Shown here piece after piece: positions 46,387 through 55,298 of a stretch of 64,000 nt of DNA. The notes below the pieces were generated by a model that did not search any database, was not told the origin of the DNA, and saw nothing but the letters and a program-made list of their open reading frames with translations. The translations under genes were made by a program, and so were the position numbers. This DNA is from Alphaproteobacteria bacterium (lineage in GTDB: Bacteria; Pseudomonadota; Alphaproteobacteria; Sphingomonadales; Sphingomonadaceae), in the NCBI GenBank assembly GCA_030430365.1, contig JAUIFP010000002.1, positions 49,485 to 113,484 of the forward strand, given 5' to 3'. How positions within the stretch are numbered: position 1 is the first letter of the stretch; each line of letters opens with the position of its first letter.

Positions 46387-47444
46387 CGCGGAGTGACGGG
46401 CTCTCGGCCGGCATCATGGCCATCGCGCCGTCTTTCGGCGAGGCCCGCATTCCAATCATCGACGCGCCGGTCCATCATCCGTAACCAGAGCGGCGGGATC
46501 AAGGCGACCAGGAACATGGCCGCATATCCATAGGGAAGCTGCGGCGCAGCATCGTTGTGCCGCAGGCGGTAATAGGGGCGGCGGGAAAAGCTGTGGTGGT
46601 CGCTGTGGCGGGCCAGATTGAACAGATTGACGTTGGTCAGCAGGTTGCTGGTGTCCCAGCTCAGTTCCGGCCCCGGGGATTCGTATCTCCCGTTCGGCAA
46701 CTTCCTGCGCACCAGCCCGTAATGCTGGACGTATTGGGTGGCCTCCAGAAGAAACGCGGCGAACAGGCCCTGCAGGATCGTGAAGATCAGGGCATGTGTC
46801 CCGAGGAACAGATAGATGGCGGCAAGCCCTATCGCGGTGCAGATATAGGCTGCGACGACTGGAAGCGGACGCAGCTTCAGCGCATTGATCAGTCCCACGA
46901 AGATCGCGCGGGGGATGAAGGCGTAGACCGTTTCGCCGCGGCGTGCGGTTGCGGCGTCTTCATGCGTGCCGAATTTGTGGTGGTGCGACAGGACATGCTC
47001 TACCGGATAATGCGGATAAATCACGGCACTCATCAGGATCCAGGCAAACAGGCGGTAGGCCCGGGAATCGCGGTGCATCATCTCATGCGCCGTCACGATG
47101 CCCGAATAGCCGGTGATAAGGCCCACACTGAGTGCAAGCCCGCCAAGCTCCCACGCGGTCAATGTCCATCTGGAGGCGACGTAGAGTCCCCAGACGAGTG
47201 CCAGCAGCGTGACGCTGCCGGCGCTGATCAGGGCGACTTCATACCAGCGTGCCTGCGCTGAGGTGATGCGTTCCAGCGCTTTCTTGGACGGCCAGCGGGA
47301 TTGCCCGGCCATTGCATCGGCAAAGGGCATGAAACCGAACGCCAGGATGGGAAGCGCGTAGAAAGCGATGCCGCCGGCATAAGCGCCCAGGATCATGCAG
47401 ATGACCATCGGAATGCTTATAAAATAGGGAAACTGATACCGCAT
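46383..47444 (-). CDS. alkB: AlkB-family membrane monooxygenase
   Basis: A 353-residue di-iron membrane hydroxylase with about six helices. The His boxes are HEMMH (120-124), H150 with HHH at 154-156, and HSDHH (280-284), plus QHYGL (His241). These match alkane 1-monooxygenases, which hydroxylate terminal methyl groups of medium-chain alkanes with rubredoxin-supplied electrons. ATG 47444 is used because homology starts with RYQFPYFISIPM; the frame stays open to 47549. No rubredoxin gene is present. Substrate specificity (alkane versus other lipid) is inferred only. Confidence 0.88.
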   Translation of the reverse strand: MRYQFPYFISIPMVICMILGAYAGGIAFYALPILAFGFMPFADAMAGQSRWPSKKALERITSAQARWYEVALISAGSVTLLALVWGLYVASRWTLTAWELGGLALSVGLITGYSGIVTAHEMMHRDSRAYRLFAWILMSAVIYPHYPVEHVLSHHHKFGTHEDAATARRGETVYAFIPRAIFVGLINALKLRPLPVVAAYICTAIGLAAIYLFLGTHALIFTILQGLFAAFLLEATQYVQHYGLVRRKLPNGRYESPGPELSWDTSNLLTNVNLFNLARHSDHHSFSRRPYYRLRHNDAAPQLPYGYAAMFLVALIPPLWLRMMDRRVDDWNAGLAERRRDGHDAGREPVTPR

Positions 47445-47596
47445 CGCCGTTTGACCTAGTTCAGAGCCAGACCCAAAGCAATGCGGCGGAGGCGCGGCAC
47501 CACCGCCGGAAATGAGCCGAATCTTTTTGCTATTGATCTTTATTTGCAATTACAGCATGGGGCCCAGCGAAGCAATTGACCGAAGCTGCGGAGTCC

Positions 47597-48283
47597 ATGG
47601 ACATTCAGTCTTCCCGAAGCCGCCTGGGCGGCAACGCTCGCAATGCGTCTGTCAAAAAAGGGCAGAAGCGCAAGATACCGGCGTTCTGGGTTCGCCAGTT
47701 TCACACGTGGCATTGGATGAGCAGTGCGATCTGCCTGGTGGGCATGATCCTGTTCGCCGTTACCGGGATTACGCTGAACCATGCGGCATCGATCGAAGGC
47801 GATCCCGTGGTGGTCAGTCTGGAGCGAGAGCTGCCTGAGGGACTGCTGGGGGAATTGTCGTCTGTTCCTGCGGGCGCGGGGCCGGATACGCCCATTCCGG
47901 CGGCGCTGAGCGAATGGCTCGGCGAGGAACTCGATATCAGCCTCAGAGGCCGCACACCCGAATGGAGCGAAATGGAGCTCTATGTTCCGCTGCCGCGTGC
48001 AGGGGGCGACGGGTGGATCGCGATCGACCGCAATACCGGCAGCGTACTCTATGAAGATACTGATCGGGGCCTGATCGCCTACCTCAACGATCTTCACAAG
48101 GGGCGGGATACCGGGCCGGCATGGTCATGGTTCATCGATATCTTTGCGGCTGCCTGCGTGATCTTCAGCCTTACCGGGCTGTTGCTGCTGCAGCTTCACG
48201 CGAAGAAGCGCCGTTCTACCTGGCCCATCGTCGGTGCGGGGGTGATTATCCCGCTCTTCCTCATGATCTTCTTAATGCATTGA
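47597..48283 (+). CDS. PepSY-associated membrane protein
   Basis: A 228-residue protein with an N-terminal helix (WMSSAICLVGMILFAVTGITLNH), a periplasmic segment with a DGWIAIDRNTGSVLYED PepSY-like repeat, and two C-terminal helices (FIDIFAAACVIFSLTGLLLLQL, PIVGAGVIIPLFLMIFL). His residues in the first helix region (FHTWHW) and in HKGRD resemble those of heme-binding PepSY_TM proteins. ATG 47597 is preferred to TTG 47576. It heads a unit with DUF2271, DUF4198 and ApbE genes, a group linked to flavin-based electron transfer. Confidence 0.8.
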   Translation: MDIQSSRSRLGGNARNASVKKGQKRKIPAFWVRQFHTWHWMSSAICLVGMILFAVTGITLNHAASIEGDPVVVSLERELPEGLLGELSSVPAGAGPDTPIPAALSEWLGEELDISLRGRTPEWSEMELYVPLPRAGGDGWIAIDRNTGSVLYEDTDRGLIAYLNDLHKGRDTGPAWSWFIDIFAAACVIFSLTGLLLLQLHAKKRRSTWPIVGAGVIIPLFLMIFLMH

Positions 48284-48300
48284 GCAACAAGGAAAGACCT

Positions 48301-48813
48301 ATGCGCAAACCCGTCATCCTCATTGCCACCGGTCTGATCGCCACACCTGCCGGCGCGCAGGAATTGAGCGTGAATATCGAAATTCCACGCCTGCGCGTTG
48401 CCGAATATCACAACCCCTACATCGCCGTGTGGGTTGAGGATGCGTCGGGCAAGGTCGCTGCCAATCTGGACGTTTGGTACGATGTCGATCTACGCGGCGA
48501 AGAGGGCACCAAATGGCTTCCCGATCTGCGGACATGGTGGCGCCGGACGGGGCGTTCCTTAAAGATGCCGGTCGACGGGGTCAGCGGCCCGACGCAAGCG
48601 CCAGGGCAGCACAGAGTGGATTTCAAGCAGGGCGCCCGCCCGCTCGGCAATCTTCCCCCCGGCTCCTACAAATTGCGTGTGGAGGCCGCTCGCGAGGTCG
48701 GCGGCCGTGAAATCCTGACCGTGCCGTTCCAATGGCCGCCCGCTGCGGCGAAGACTGCCACTGCGCAAGGAAAGACTGAGCTGGGCGCGGTGCGCCTCAC
48801 CGTAAAACCCTGA
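48301..48813 (+). CDS. DUF2271 periplasmic protein with flavinylation-like motif
   Basis: A 170-residue secreted protein. The signal peptide is PVILIATGLIATPAGAQ. The domain contains YIAVWVEDASGKVAANL and KWLPDLRTWWRR, typical of DUF2271. A motif DGVSGPT (residues 92-98) matches the ApbE target pattern D-x-x-S-G-A-T except for Pro instead of Ala; Thr98 would carry FMN. AAGGA precedes ATG 48301. Together with ApbE two genes later this suggests a flavinylated periplasmic electron carrier; the covalent FMN is inference. Confidence 0.8.
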   Translation: MRKPVILIATGLIATPAGAQELSVNIEIPRLRVAEYHNPYIAVWVEDASGKVAANLDVWYDVDLRGEEGTKWLPDLRTWWRRTGRSLKMPVDGVSGPTQAPGQHRVDFKQGARPLGNLPPGSYKLRVEAAREVGGREILTVPFQWPPAAAKTATAQGKTELGAVRLTVKP

Positions 48814-48841
48814 TTTGATTCCTACCGAGAGGAGATTTTTC

Positions 48842-49660
48842 ATGTTCGCCAAACCAAGCCTACTCGCCGCCGGCTTCGCTATTGGCCTTGCCACTCTTGT
48901 TCCGGGCAAGGCCGAGGCTCACCGCCACTGGCTGCTCCCTTCCATGACGGTGTTTGCCGGAGAGGAAGAGCTCGTAACCGTGGATGCGGCAGCCTCCAAT
49001 GAACTCTTCGTATTCGAACATCGCCCGCTGTCGCTCGACAGTCTGGTTGTAATCGGCCCCGATGGGCAGCCTGTCGATGCAAAGGTGCTCGGCAGCGGCG
49101 ATTATCGCAGCATTTTCGATGTGCCGCTCACTATGCAGGGGACCTATCGAATTGCACTCGTTTCGGGCGGAGCGATGGGCTTCTACGAACTGAACGGCGA
49201 GCGTCACCGTATGCGCGCGGACAATGCGCAGGCCGCGCATGCTGAGCTGCCGGAAGGCGCAACCAATGTGCGTATCAGCGAGAATTCGTCGCGCACGGAA
49301 ACTTTCGTGACGCTCGGCGCACCGAATGAAGTCGCGCTGGCCCCGACGGGGCAGGGCCTTGAAATGATCCCGGTTACCCATCCGAACGATATCGTTGCCG
49401 GCGAACCGGCAACCATGCGTTTCCTCCTGGATGGAGAGCCCGCAGCCGGCCTGGAGATCGAATTTGTCGAAGGCGGAACCCGCTATCGCGACAATGCCGG
49501 AATTCAGATGCTGGAAACGGATGCCGATGGCCAGGTGACGCTGACCGTTGAAGATCCCGGCATGTACTATCTCGAGGTCGGAGCCCGGCCCGAGGCAGCG
49601 GAAGGTGAAACGCCGCGGCGCGCATCCTATACGGCAGTATTGGAGTTCATGCCGCTTTGA
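48842..49660 (+). CDS. DUF4198 periplasmic protein
   Basis: A 272-residue secreted protein. Signal peptide LLAAGFAIGLATLVPGKAEAH, then AHRHWLLPSMTVFAGEEELV, the characteristic His-rich N-terminus of DUF4198 (also called nickel/cobalt-uptake-associated). Beta-rich Ig-like parts follow (GEPATMRFLLDGEPAAGLEIE). GAGGAG precedes ATG 48842. Genes of this family often accompany TonB receptors and metal uptake. The N-terminal His could bind metal after signal cleavage. Confidence 0.82.
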   Translation: MFAKPSLLAAGFAIGLATLVPGKAEAHRHWLLPSMTVFAGEEELVTVDAAASNELFVFEHRPLSLDSLVVIGPDGQPVDAKVLGSGDYRSIFDVPLTMQGTYRIALVSGGAMGFYELNGERHRMRADNAQAAHAELPEGATNVRISENSSRTETFVTLGAPNEVALAPTGQGLEMIPVTHPNDIVAGEPATMRFLLDGEPAAGLEIEFVEGGTRYRDNAGIQMLETDADGQVTLTVEDPGMYYLEVGARPEAAEGETPRRASYTAVLEFMPL

Positions 49661-50676
49661 GCGCTGGCCTCATCGAGTTTGACGAAGGGGAAGTGGCAGA
49701 ATTGCTGCTTCCCCCGGTAGTTGCACGGCATACGATTGTGCCGCTCGATGGTGGCCGCACAATCGAATTGTCTGGCGAGACGATGGGCACGGGCTGGTCA
49801 CTTGTGGCAGTCGTGGAACCTTCGCTCAATGTCGCAGCGCTCCGCAAAGCGCTGGAAGATTCGTTTTCTCCGATCATTGGCCAGATGAGCCAATGGGAAG
49901 CGGATTCTCAGATCAGCCGATTCAACCGTGCCCAACCGGGCAGCCGCATGGAAATATCGCGGCAGTTCGCCCATGTTCTGGACTGTGCGGTGCAAATTGC
50001 CGAGGCCAGCGATGGCGCTTTCGATCCGGTGATCGGTGCGGCGAGCGATCTGTGGGGCTTCGGCCCAGATGCGGGACCTCAGACTTTGCCGGAAGTGGAG
50101 GCAGCGGCGCAGACGCGTCACTTGTCTTGGCGTGACCTGGATTTGGGCGAGGGCGGTGCCGCGCCGCTGCAGCCAGGCGGCCTTCAACTGGATCTCTCGG
50201 CTATTGCGAAGGGCTTCGCGGTCGATCTGGGAATCCATGTGATCGAAGCGATGGGCATCCGCCACGCCTTGTTGGAGATCGGCGGAGAGTTTCGCGGGAT
50301 GGGCGTGCGCGGCGATGGCTTACCCTGGTGGGTGGATGTCGAGCTTCCTCCGGGAAGCGACGCTCCCCACGCGCGCATCGGTCTTTCAGGATGGGCGTTG
50401 GCAACGTCGGGCAACTATCTTCGCAGACGCTGTTCGAGCGGGCGATCATGGTCTCACACGATAGATCCCGTCAGCGGCATGCCGCTTGCGGACAATGTGC
50501 AATCGGTCTCCGTCTTGCATCACGGATGCATGCAGGCAGATGCGCTTGCCACTGCCATAACGGTGATGGGGCAAGAGGCCGGCATCGCCTTTGCCGATAG
50601 GCACGCAATTCCCGCCAGGGTTGTGGCAGCGGGCGGGACTGCGACAAGTGCTGCTTGGCGCAGCTGGCTCGAATAG
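49657..50676 (+). CDS. apbE: FAD:protein FMN transferase
   Basis: A 339-residue ApbE-family enzyme. GETMGTGWSLV, FSPIIGQMSQWEADSQISRFN, DLSAIAKGFAVDLG, ALLEIGGEFRGMG and SHTIDPVSGMPL are the FAD- and Mg-binding signatures. It transfers FMN to Thr/Ser in exported proteins. The start TTG 49657 overlaps the DUF4198 stop. No signal peptide is obvious, unlike periplasmic ApbE; residues before GETMGTG are about 30 long. The likely target in this cluster is the DUF2271 protein. Confidence 0.9.
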   Translation: MSAGLIEFDEGEVAELLLPPVVARHTIVPLDGGRTIELSGETMGTGWSLVAVVEPSLNVAALRKALEDSFSPIIGQMSQWEADSQISRFNRAQPGSRMEISRQFAHVLDCAVQIAEASDGAFDPVIGAASDLWGFGPDAGPQTLPEVEAAAQTRHLSWRDLDLGEGGAAPLQPGGLQLDLSAIAKGFAVDLGIHVIEAMGIRHALLEIGGEFRGMGVRGDGLPWWVDVELPPGSDAPHARIGLSGWALATSGNYLRRRCSSGRSWSHTIDPVSGMPLADNVQSVSVLHHGCMQADALATAITVMGQEAGIAFADRHAIPARVVAAGGTATSAAWRSWLE

Positions 50677-50688
50677 GGGGATGGAGCC

Positions 50689-51372
50689 ATGATGCTCAAG
50701 ATCGAAAATGTTCTGGACGAGGCCGGCGTCGGCAAGGTCAGGCAAATCATAGATGCCGGGCAGTGGGTGGACGGTAACGAGACGTCGGGCCACCAATCGC
50801 GCCTCACCAAACGCAATATGCAGTTGAAGCAGGGCTGCGATGAAGCGGCCGAGGCCGGGCGCATCGTGCTGGATGCACTTGGCAATACGCCAGAGTTCGT
50901 CGCTGCCGCCCTGCCTCTCAAAGTCTTCCCGCCTTTGTTCAATCGTTATCAGGGCGGCGAGGAGTTCGGCGCGCATGTCGACAATTCGATCCGCCGCGTT
51001 GCGGGCACGGATTTCCGCATTCGCAGCGATCTATCATGCACGCTGTTTCTCGAGCCCCCCGAAGCCTATGAAGGCGGCGAGCTCGTTGTCGAGGATCTCT
51101 TCGGAGAGCACCGCGTCAAGCTCTCGGCAGGCGATATGGTGCTGTATCCCGCATCGAGCCTTCACCGGGTGACGCCTGTTACCAAGGGCGCGCGCACCGC
51201 CTGTTTCTTCTGGCTGCAAAGCATGGTGCGCGACGATGGGGAGCGCGAGCAATTGTATAAGCTCGACTGTGCGATCCGGTCCCTTTCCGGGGAGAAGGGC
51301 GGCACGGATCCTAACGTGGTGGAACTCACCAACCTCTATCACAACCTTATGCGCCGCTGGGCCGACACTTGA
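50689..51372 (+). CDS. piuC: PiuC/YbiX-type Fe(II)/2-oxoglutarate hydroxylase
   Basis: A 227-residue PKHD-type hydroxylase. [19 protein letters not shown] provides Hx[16 protein letters not shown] supplies distal His and 2-oxoglutarate Arg. It matches PiuC/YbiX, nearly always next to catecholate-type TonB receptors and iron-regulated. ATG 50689 or 50692; GGGGATGGAG lies before. The natural substrate is not established. It precedes the receptor gene by 191 bases containing a Fur-box promoter. Confidence 0.9.
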   Translation: MMLKIENVLDEAGVGKVRQIIDAGQWVDGNETSGHQSRLTKRNMQLKQGCDEAAEAGRIVLDALGNTPEFVAAALPLKVFPPLFNRYQGGEEFGAHVDNSIRRVAGTDFRIRSDLSCTLFLEPPEAYEGGELVVEDLFGEHRVKLSAGDMVLYPASSLHRVTPVTKGARTACFFWLQSMVRDDGEREQLYKLDCAIRSLSGEKGGTDPNVVELTNLYHNLMRRWADT

Positions 51373-51494
51373 GCCGTTGTAAAAGCGTTCCTTCGGACCT
51401 CATCAAGCAACTGAAAAACAAGTAAAATATAGGCGCCCGCTTCCCCGGATGCGCTGTTACAAACCTTTCTTATTGCAAATAAGCCGCAATAGTA

Positions 51495-51523
51495 TTGACA
51501 TAATGAGAATCATTCTCGATAGC
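51495..51523 (+). promoter_or_regulatory. Fur-regulated promoter of the TonB-dependent receptor gene
   Basis: TTGACA at 51495-51500 is followed, after 17 bases, by a weak -10 (GATAGC, 51518-51523). The spacer holds CATAATGAGAATCATTCTC (51499-51517), which matches 16 of 19 positions of the classical Fur consensus GATAATGATAATCATTATC and contains a perfect GAGAAT-C-ATTCTC dyad. Fur binding would block polymerase. Confidence 0.8.
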
Positions 51524-51563
51524 GCGCGGCGAGTTTGATCAATTATCCAGAAGGGGGTCTTCC

Positions 51564-53750
51564 GTGGGGAAGCATATGACATCGCGCACATCTGGCGGCA
51601 GGGCTGCGGCCGGCTTTGTTGCATTGGGCTGCGTCGGTTTTATCGCGAGCGCGCCGGTTGCTGCACAAGAGCAGGGCGAACCGACCAGGCTTGAGGGCGT
51701 TACCGTCACAGATACGGCGATCGAAGAGGGGTACCAGGCAGAGACGGTCACTTCGCCCAAGTCGACTGCACCGCTTGTCGATACGCCGCGGGTCGTCAAT
51801 GTGATCACCGAAGACGTATTGGCGGATACGGCGTCCTTCTCGCTCGAAGACGCGCTGCGCACCGTTCCCGGGATCACGCTGGGTGCAGGCGAAGGCGGTA
51901 CAGCCAGTGCCGATATCCCGCTTATCCGCGGTGTGGACGCGACAGGCGACGTGTTCGTCGACGGCGTGAGAGACATTGGGTCCCAGTCCCGCGAGACCTT
52001 CGCTGTCGAACGCGTGGAAGTGTTCAAGGGCCCGAGCAGTGCCTTTGGCGGCCGCGGCGCTGCCGCAGGCGGCATCAACATGGTCAGCAAGCTAGCGCGC
52101 AAGGGCAATGTCCTGGGCGTCACGCTGACGGGCGGCACAGACGATTTCAAGCGCATCACGCTCGATGCGAACCAGGAGCTCAGCGATGGCGCTTCGGTGC
52201 GGCTTGCGGCTCTATGGCACGATGCGGACGTGGCAGGACGCGATGCGGTGTTCAGCGAGCGCTGGGGGTTTGCCCCTTCGGTGACTTTCTATCCTGTAGA
52301 CAGCACCCATGTGACTATGGGCTTCTATCACTATGAAACTGACGGAATACCCGATTATGGCCTGCCACTGACGGGCAGCTTCGGCACGGTGCGCCGGCCG
52401 GCGGATACCGATCCCGACAACTTCTACGGCTTGCTCTCGCGCGATTTTCAGAAGACCAACGTCGATAGTGGCACGCTTCAGATCGAACATGAATTCGGTG
52501 GCGGTTGGGTTCTTTCGAACACCGCGCGCTACAGCGATGCCGTCAACGATTACATCGTCACCAATCCGGACGACAGCAAGGGCAATGTCGCCAATGGACT
52601 GGTCTGGCGGGGTGTGAAGAGCCGCAACTCGCATAGCCAGTCCTTTGCGAACAACCTCAACCTTTCGGGTGTTTTCGAAACCGGCTCCATCCTCCATTCG
52701 GTCTCGTTCGGTGCGGAGTACAGCAACTCTGACTCGTCCAATCTCGCCTATGACGTCGATACCGGTGAGAGCGATTGCGCCGTCGAGGGCTTTGGCAATT
52801 ATAACTGCACGACGCTGGACGATCCCGATCCCACCGATCCATGGGATGGATCCGTCACGCCGCGCGACACGCCGTCCCTGGCCAGCGCAGAAGACTTCAG
52901 CCTCTATGCCTTCGATACGATTACCATCGTGCCGCAATTCCTGCTGAATGGCGGCGTGCGTTGGACCAGCTTTTCAGCAGAGGCTTCCGGTTCGGGCCGC
53001 GGGGGACCGTACGAAGCGGAAAACTCGGCGGACTTCTTCAGCTGGCAAGGTGCCGCGATCTTCAAGCCGAGCGAACAGACCAGCCTCTATTTCTCCTATG
53101 CCAATGCGAAGACGCCTCCGGGAACGACGGTCGGCGAAGGGGCGGAAAATCTCGGCGGCAACAACGCCCTGCAGGAGCCGGAGACGACCGAGAACTGGGA
53201 AGTCGGTGCCAAGGCCGAACTGCTCGACGGCGGGCTGTCGCTGACTGGCGCGGTGTTCCAGGTCGATCGCAAGAACGTGATCGAGAACGATCCGATCGCT
53301 GGCCCCATTCCGCTGGCCAATGCGGCGCGAATCCGCGGTTTCGAACTGGGCGCAAGCGGCCGGGCAGGACCGGTCACCATCTTTGCCGGTTACACTTTCC
53401 TCGACAGTGAATTGCGCGATGAATCCGATGATGACGGCAACGTCCTTCCGCAGACGCCGAAGCACAATTTCACGGCAACGGCCTCTGTGGAGGTGACACC
53501 GCAATTCACTGTAGGCGGCGGCGCCTATCACTCATCGAAGCGTTTCGCCGACACAGGCAATCTGATCTGGGCGGACGGCTATTGGCGCTTCGACCTCAAT
53601 GCATCCTACCAGGTCACCGATGAACTGGGTGTGCGCGTTAACGTCCAGAATGTGGGTGACGAGCGCTACATCAAGAAGATCCGCAATCCGCACTTCGCCG
53701 TGCCGGCGGAAGGGCGGCAAGCGCTGATATCGCTCATCTACCGCCGCTAG
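51564..53750 (+). CDS. TonB-dependent siderophore receptor
   Basis: A 728-residue outer-membrane receptor. Signal peptide GFVALGCVGFIASAPVAAQ; a plug domain with DTPRVVNVITEDVL, GVDATGDVFVDGVRDIGSQ and GPSSAFGGRGAAAGGINMV; a 22-strand barrel ending ALISLIYRR. The TonB box is near VTVTD. It resembles the catecholate receptors Fiu/PiuA. Two starts are possible: GTG 51564 (AAGGGGG upstream) or ATG 51576 (GGGGA upstream). It lies behind a strong Fur box and beside piuC and tonB, so it imports ferric siderophore. Confidence 0.93.
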   Translation: MGKHMTSRTSGGRAAAGFVALGCVGFIASAPVAAQEQGEPTRLEGVTVTDTAIEEGYQAETVTSPKSTAPLVDTPRVVNVITEDVLADTASFSLEDALRTVPGITLGAGEGGTASADIPLIRGVDATGDVFVDGVRDIGSQSRETFAVERVEVFKGPSSAFGGRGAAAGGINMVSKLARKGNVLGVTLTGGTDDFKRITLDANQELSDGASVRLAALWHDADVAGRDAVFSERWGFAPSVTFYPVDSTHVTMGFYHYETDGIPDYGLPLTGSFGTVRRPADTDPDNFYGLLSRDFQKTNVDSGTLQIEHEFGGGWVLSNTARYSDAVNDYIVTNPDDSKGNVANGLVWRGVKSRNSHSQSFANNLNLSGVFETGSILHSVSFGAEYSNSDSSNLAYDVDTGESDCAVEGFGNYNCTTLDDPDPTDPWDGSVTPRDTPSLASAEDFSLYAFDTITIVPQFLLNGGVRWTSFSAEASGSGRGGPYEAENSADFFSWQGAAIFKPSEQTSLYFSYANAKTPPGTTVGEGAENLGGNNALQEPETTENWEVGAKAELLDGGLSLTGAVFQVDRKNVIENDPIAGPIPLANAARIRGFELGASGRAGPVTIFAGYTFLDSELRDESDDDGNVLPQTPKHNFTATASVEVTPQFTVGGGAYHSSKRFADTGNLIWADGYWRFDLNASYQVTDELGVRVNVQNVGDERYIKKIRNPHFAVPAEGRQALISLIYRR

Positions 53751-53793
53751 TCGGTGGTGGTGAGCCATGCCACAACGTCTCTGCAACATTACG

Positions 53794-53812
53794 TTGAGAA
53801 TGACTTGCATTA
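53794..53812 (+). promoter_or_regulatory. Possible second Fur-like site upstream of tonB
   Basis: TTGAGAATGACTTGCATTA lies 17 bases before the tonB start. The left half (GAGAATGA) resembles the box at 51499, while the right half is degenerate. It may allow separate iron control of tonB. Confidence 0.4.
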
Positions 53813-53828
53813 CCACATCTAACCGGGA

Positions 53829-54593
53829 ATGGTATCGGGGATGGACGTTGGTGGGATGACTTTGGATTCGGACCGGCGAGCGCACGCAGGGACCGCGGAT
53901 GGCGGGCTCGAAAATGGCGCTCCCGGTCCGGTTTCCGATACCGTTGCAGTGGCATACGCTCCTGCCGGGCGCTATTCGGCGGACAAGCCGCGGCTGCCGG
54001 TGCTGGCGGGTATTGTCGCCATCCACCTTGCTCTCTTCGCCTTGGCTGTAAGTGTGCGGTATGAAGCCGATCTGCGGGAGAGGAGTGAACGGCTCGCCAC
54101 TTTCTCCGTGAGCGAGCCCTCGCCGCCGCCGGCAGATAAGGTCGAGCCCGAAAACCCGGCACCCGCGCCGCTCGTCACGCCGCCGCAGCGTATCGCGCTA
54201 CCCATGCCGAATGCAGTGCAGATGGTCACCGTGCCGCTGGACGCGAAACCGCCCGAAAGCGCTGCACCGCCAGTGACAGTGCCCGTGGCCAAGCCGGCGC
54301 CGCCTGCGCCCGTAACGGCGCCGGACTTCCTGGCCGGCCAGCTCAACAATCCCGGACCTTCCTATCCCTATCTCTCGCGCAAGGCGCATGAGGAAGGCGT
54401 GGTTCTGCTGCGTGTTCTCGTGAGCGCCGAAGGCAGCGCGAAGAATTTGGAATTGGAGAAGTCGAGCGGCTATTCAAGATTGGATAAGGCCGCGCTCGCC
54501 ACAGTGCGCAAATGGCGGTTTCTGCCTGCGCGCCGTGCAGGCGAGGCGGTAGAGGCCTGGGTTATCGTGCCGGTGACATTTTCCCTCGGCTGA
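53829..54593 (+). CDS. tonB: TonB energy transducer
   Basis: A 254-residue inner-membrane protein. One helix at about 58-75 (LPVLAGIVAIHLALFALAVSV), a Pro-rich periplasmic linker (PPPADKVEPENPAPAPL, PVAKPAPPAPV), and the TonB C-terminal domain (GPSYPYLSRKAHEEGVVLLRVLVS; RLDKAALATVRKWRFLPA). It passes proton-motive-force energy to the receptor 78 bases upstream. The N-terminal 55 residues are unusually long. ExbB/ExbD are not in the window. Confidence 0.9.
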   Translation: MVSGMDVGGMTLDSDRRAHAGTADGGLENGAPGPVSDTVAVAYAPAGRYSADKPRLPVLAGIVAIHLALFALAVSVRYEADLRERSERLATFSVSEPSPPPADKVEPENPAPAPLVTPPQRIALPMPNAVQMVTVPLDAKPPESAAPPVTVPVAKPAPPAPVTAPDFLAGQLNNPGPSYPYLSRKAHEEGVVLLRVLVSAEGSAKNLELEKSSGYSRLDKAALATVRKWRFLPARRAGEAVEAWVIVPVTFSLG

Positions 54594-54626
54594 GCGAAGC
54601 ATGCCCCGGGGGAAAGCGACACGCCG

Positions 54627-55298
54627 TTAGTTGCAGGAACTGACCGTTACTGCAGGCGCTGGGTTGTAGATTTGCGAGAGATCGCGATCGTCCCTGACAT
54701 ACATGGCCGCGAATTTCCGGATCGGCGAATCCGGAATGAATGTGCCCAGAGCCACGGGTTCGTAGTCATAGAACACTTCGGCAACCATAATGGCATAGCC
54801 GTCTTCAGCGGTAACTCTGCGGTCGGCAGGGCCCATGCCCACAAAGCCTGTCCCGCTCTCACCATCGCCTTCGACACCGTAGCTGGAAGTATAAGGCGCA
54901 TCGCCAAAGCACCTTTGCCAGTGGATCCATTGTCCGCCGTCGTCATTGACTTCCAGGCTGGAGAGGATGAGCCGGCCATTTGTGTCGAGATTCAGCCCGG
55001 AGGACTGGAGCTCGGAAGCGAGGAAGGACTGGTTCACGTCATATTCGCGAAAGCGGGGCGTGCCGCTGACGGATTCTTCCTTGGCGCGCGAGGCGTTATC
55101 CGCAAGCGAAACGGCGAGCTGGCTGACCCGCATATGTGTGAGCGTGTAGTTGGCCACTTCGATCCCGCCGAGGCCAAAGATCAGCAGCACCGGCAGGCTG
55201 AGCGCGAATTCGGTTATGGCAACAGCCGAGCTGTCGCGCAGCAAGGCGCGCAAGCGCTTCAGGCCGCGAAATGGCCGGGAGATCATGGCGTCGGACAT
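54627..55298 (-). CDS. TadE-like pilus-assembly protein (copy 2)
   Basis: A 223-residue protein. After a short basic start, AVAITEFALSLPVLLIFGLGGIEVANY is the TadE-like membrane segment with the Glu found in pseudopilins. The rest is a periplasmic domain ending with a Cys. ATG 55298 overlaps the preceding tadE gene (stop 55283) by 16 bases. It works with the two genes upstream in Flp-type pilus assembly. Confidence 0.8.
   Translation of the reverse strand: MSDAMISRPFRGLKRLRALLRDSSAVAITEFALSLPVLLIFGLGGIEVANYTLTHMRVSQLAVSLADNASRAKEESVSGTPRFREYDVNQSFLASELQSSGLNLDTNGRLILSSLEVNDDGGQWIHWQRCFGDAPYTSSYGVEGDGESGTGFVGMGPADRRVTAEDGYAIMVAEVFYDYEPVALGTFIPDSPIRKFAAMYVRDDRDLSQIYNPAPAVTVSSCN

Noticed and set aside
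47520..47565. Weak AT-rich Fur-like sequence between alkB and the PepSY gene
   Set aside because: The halves are too degenerate compared with the clear box at 51499-51517.
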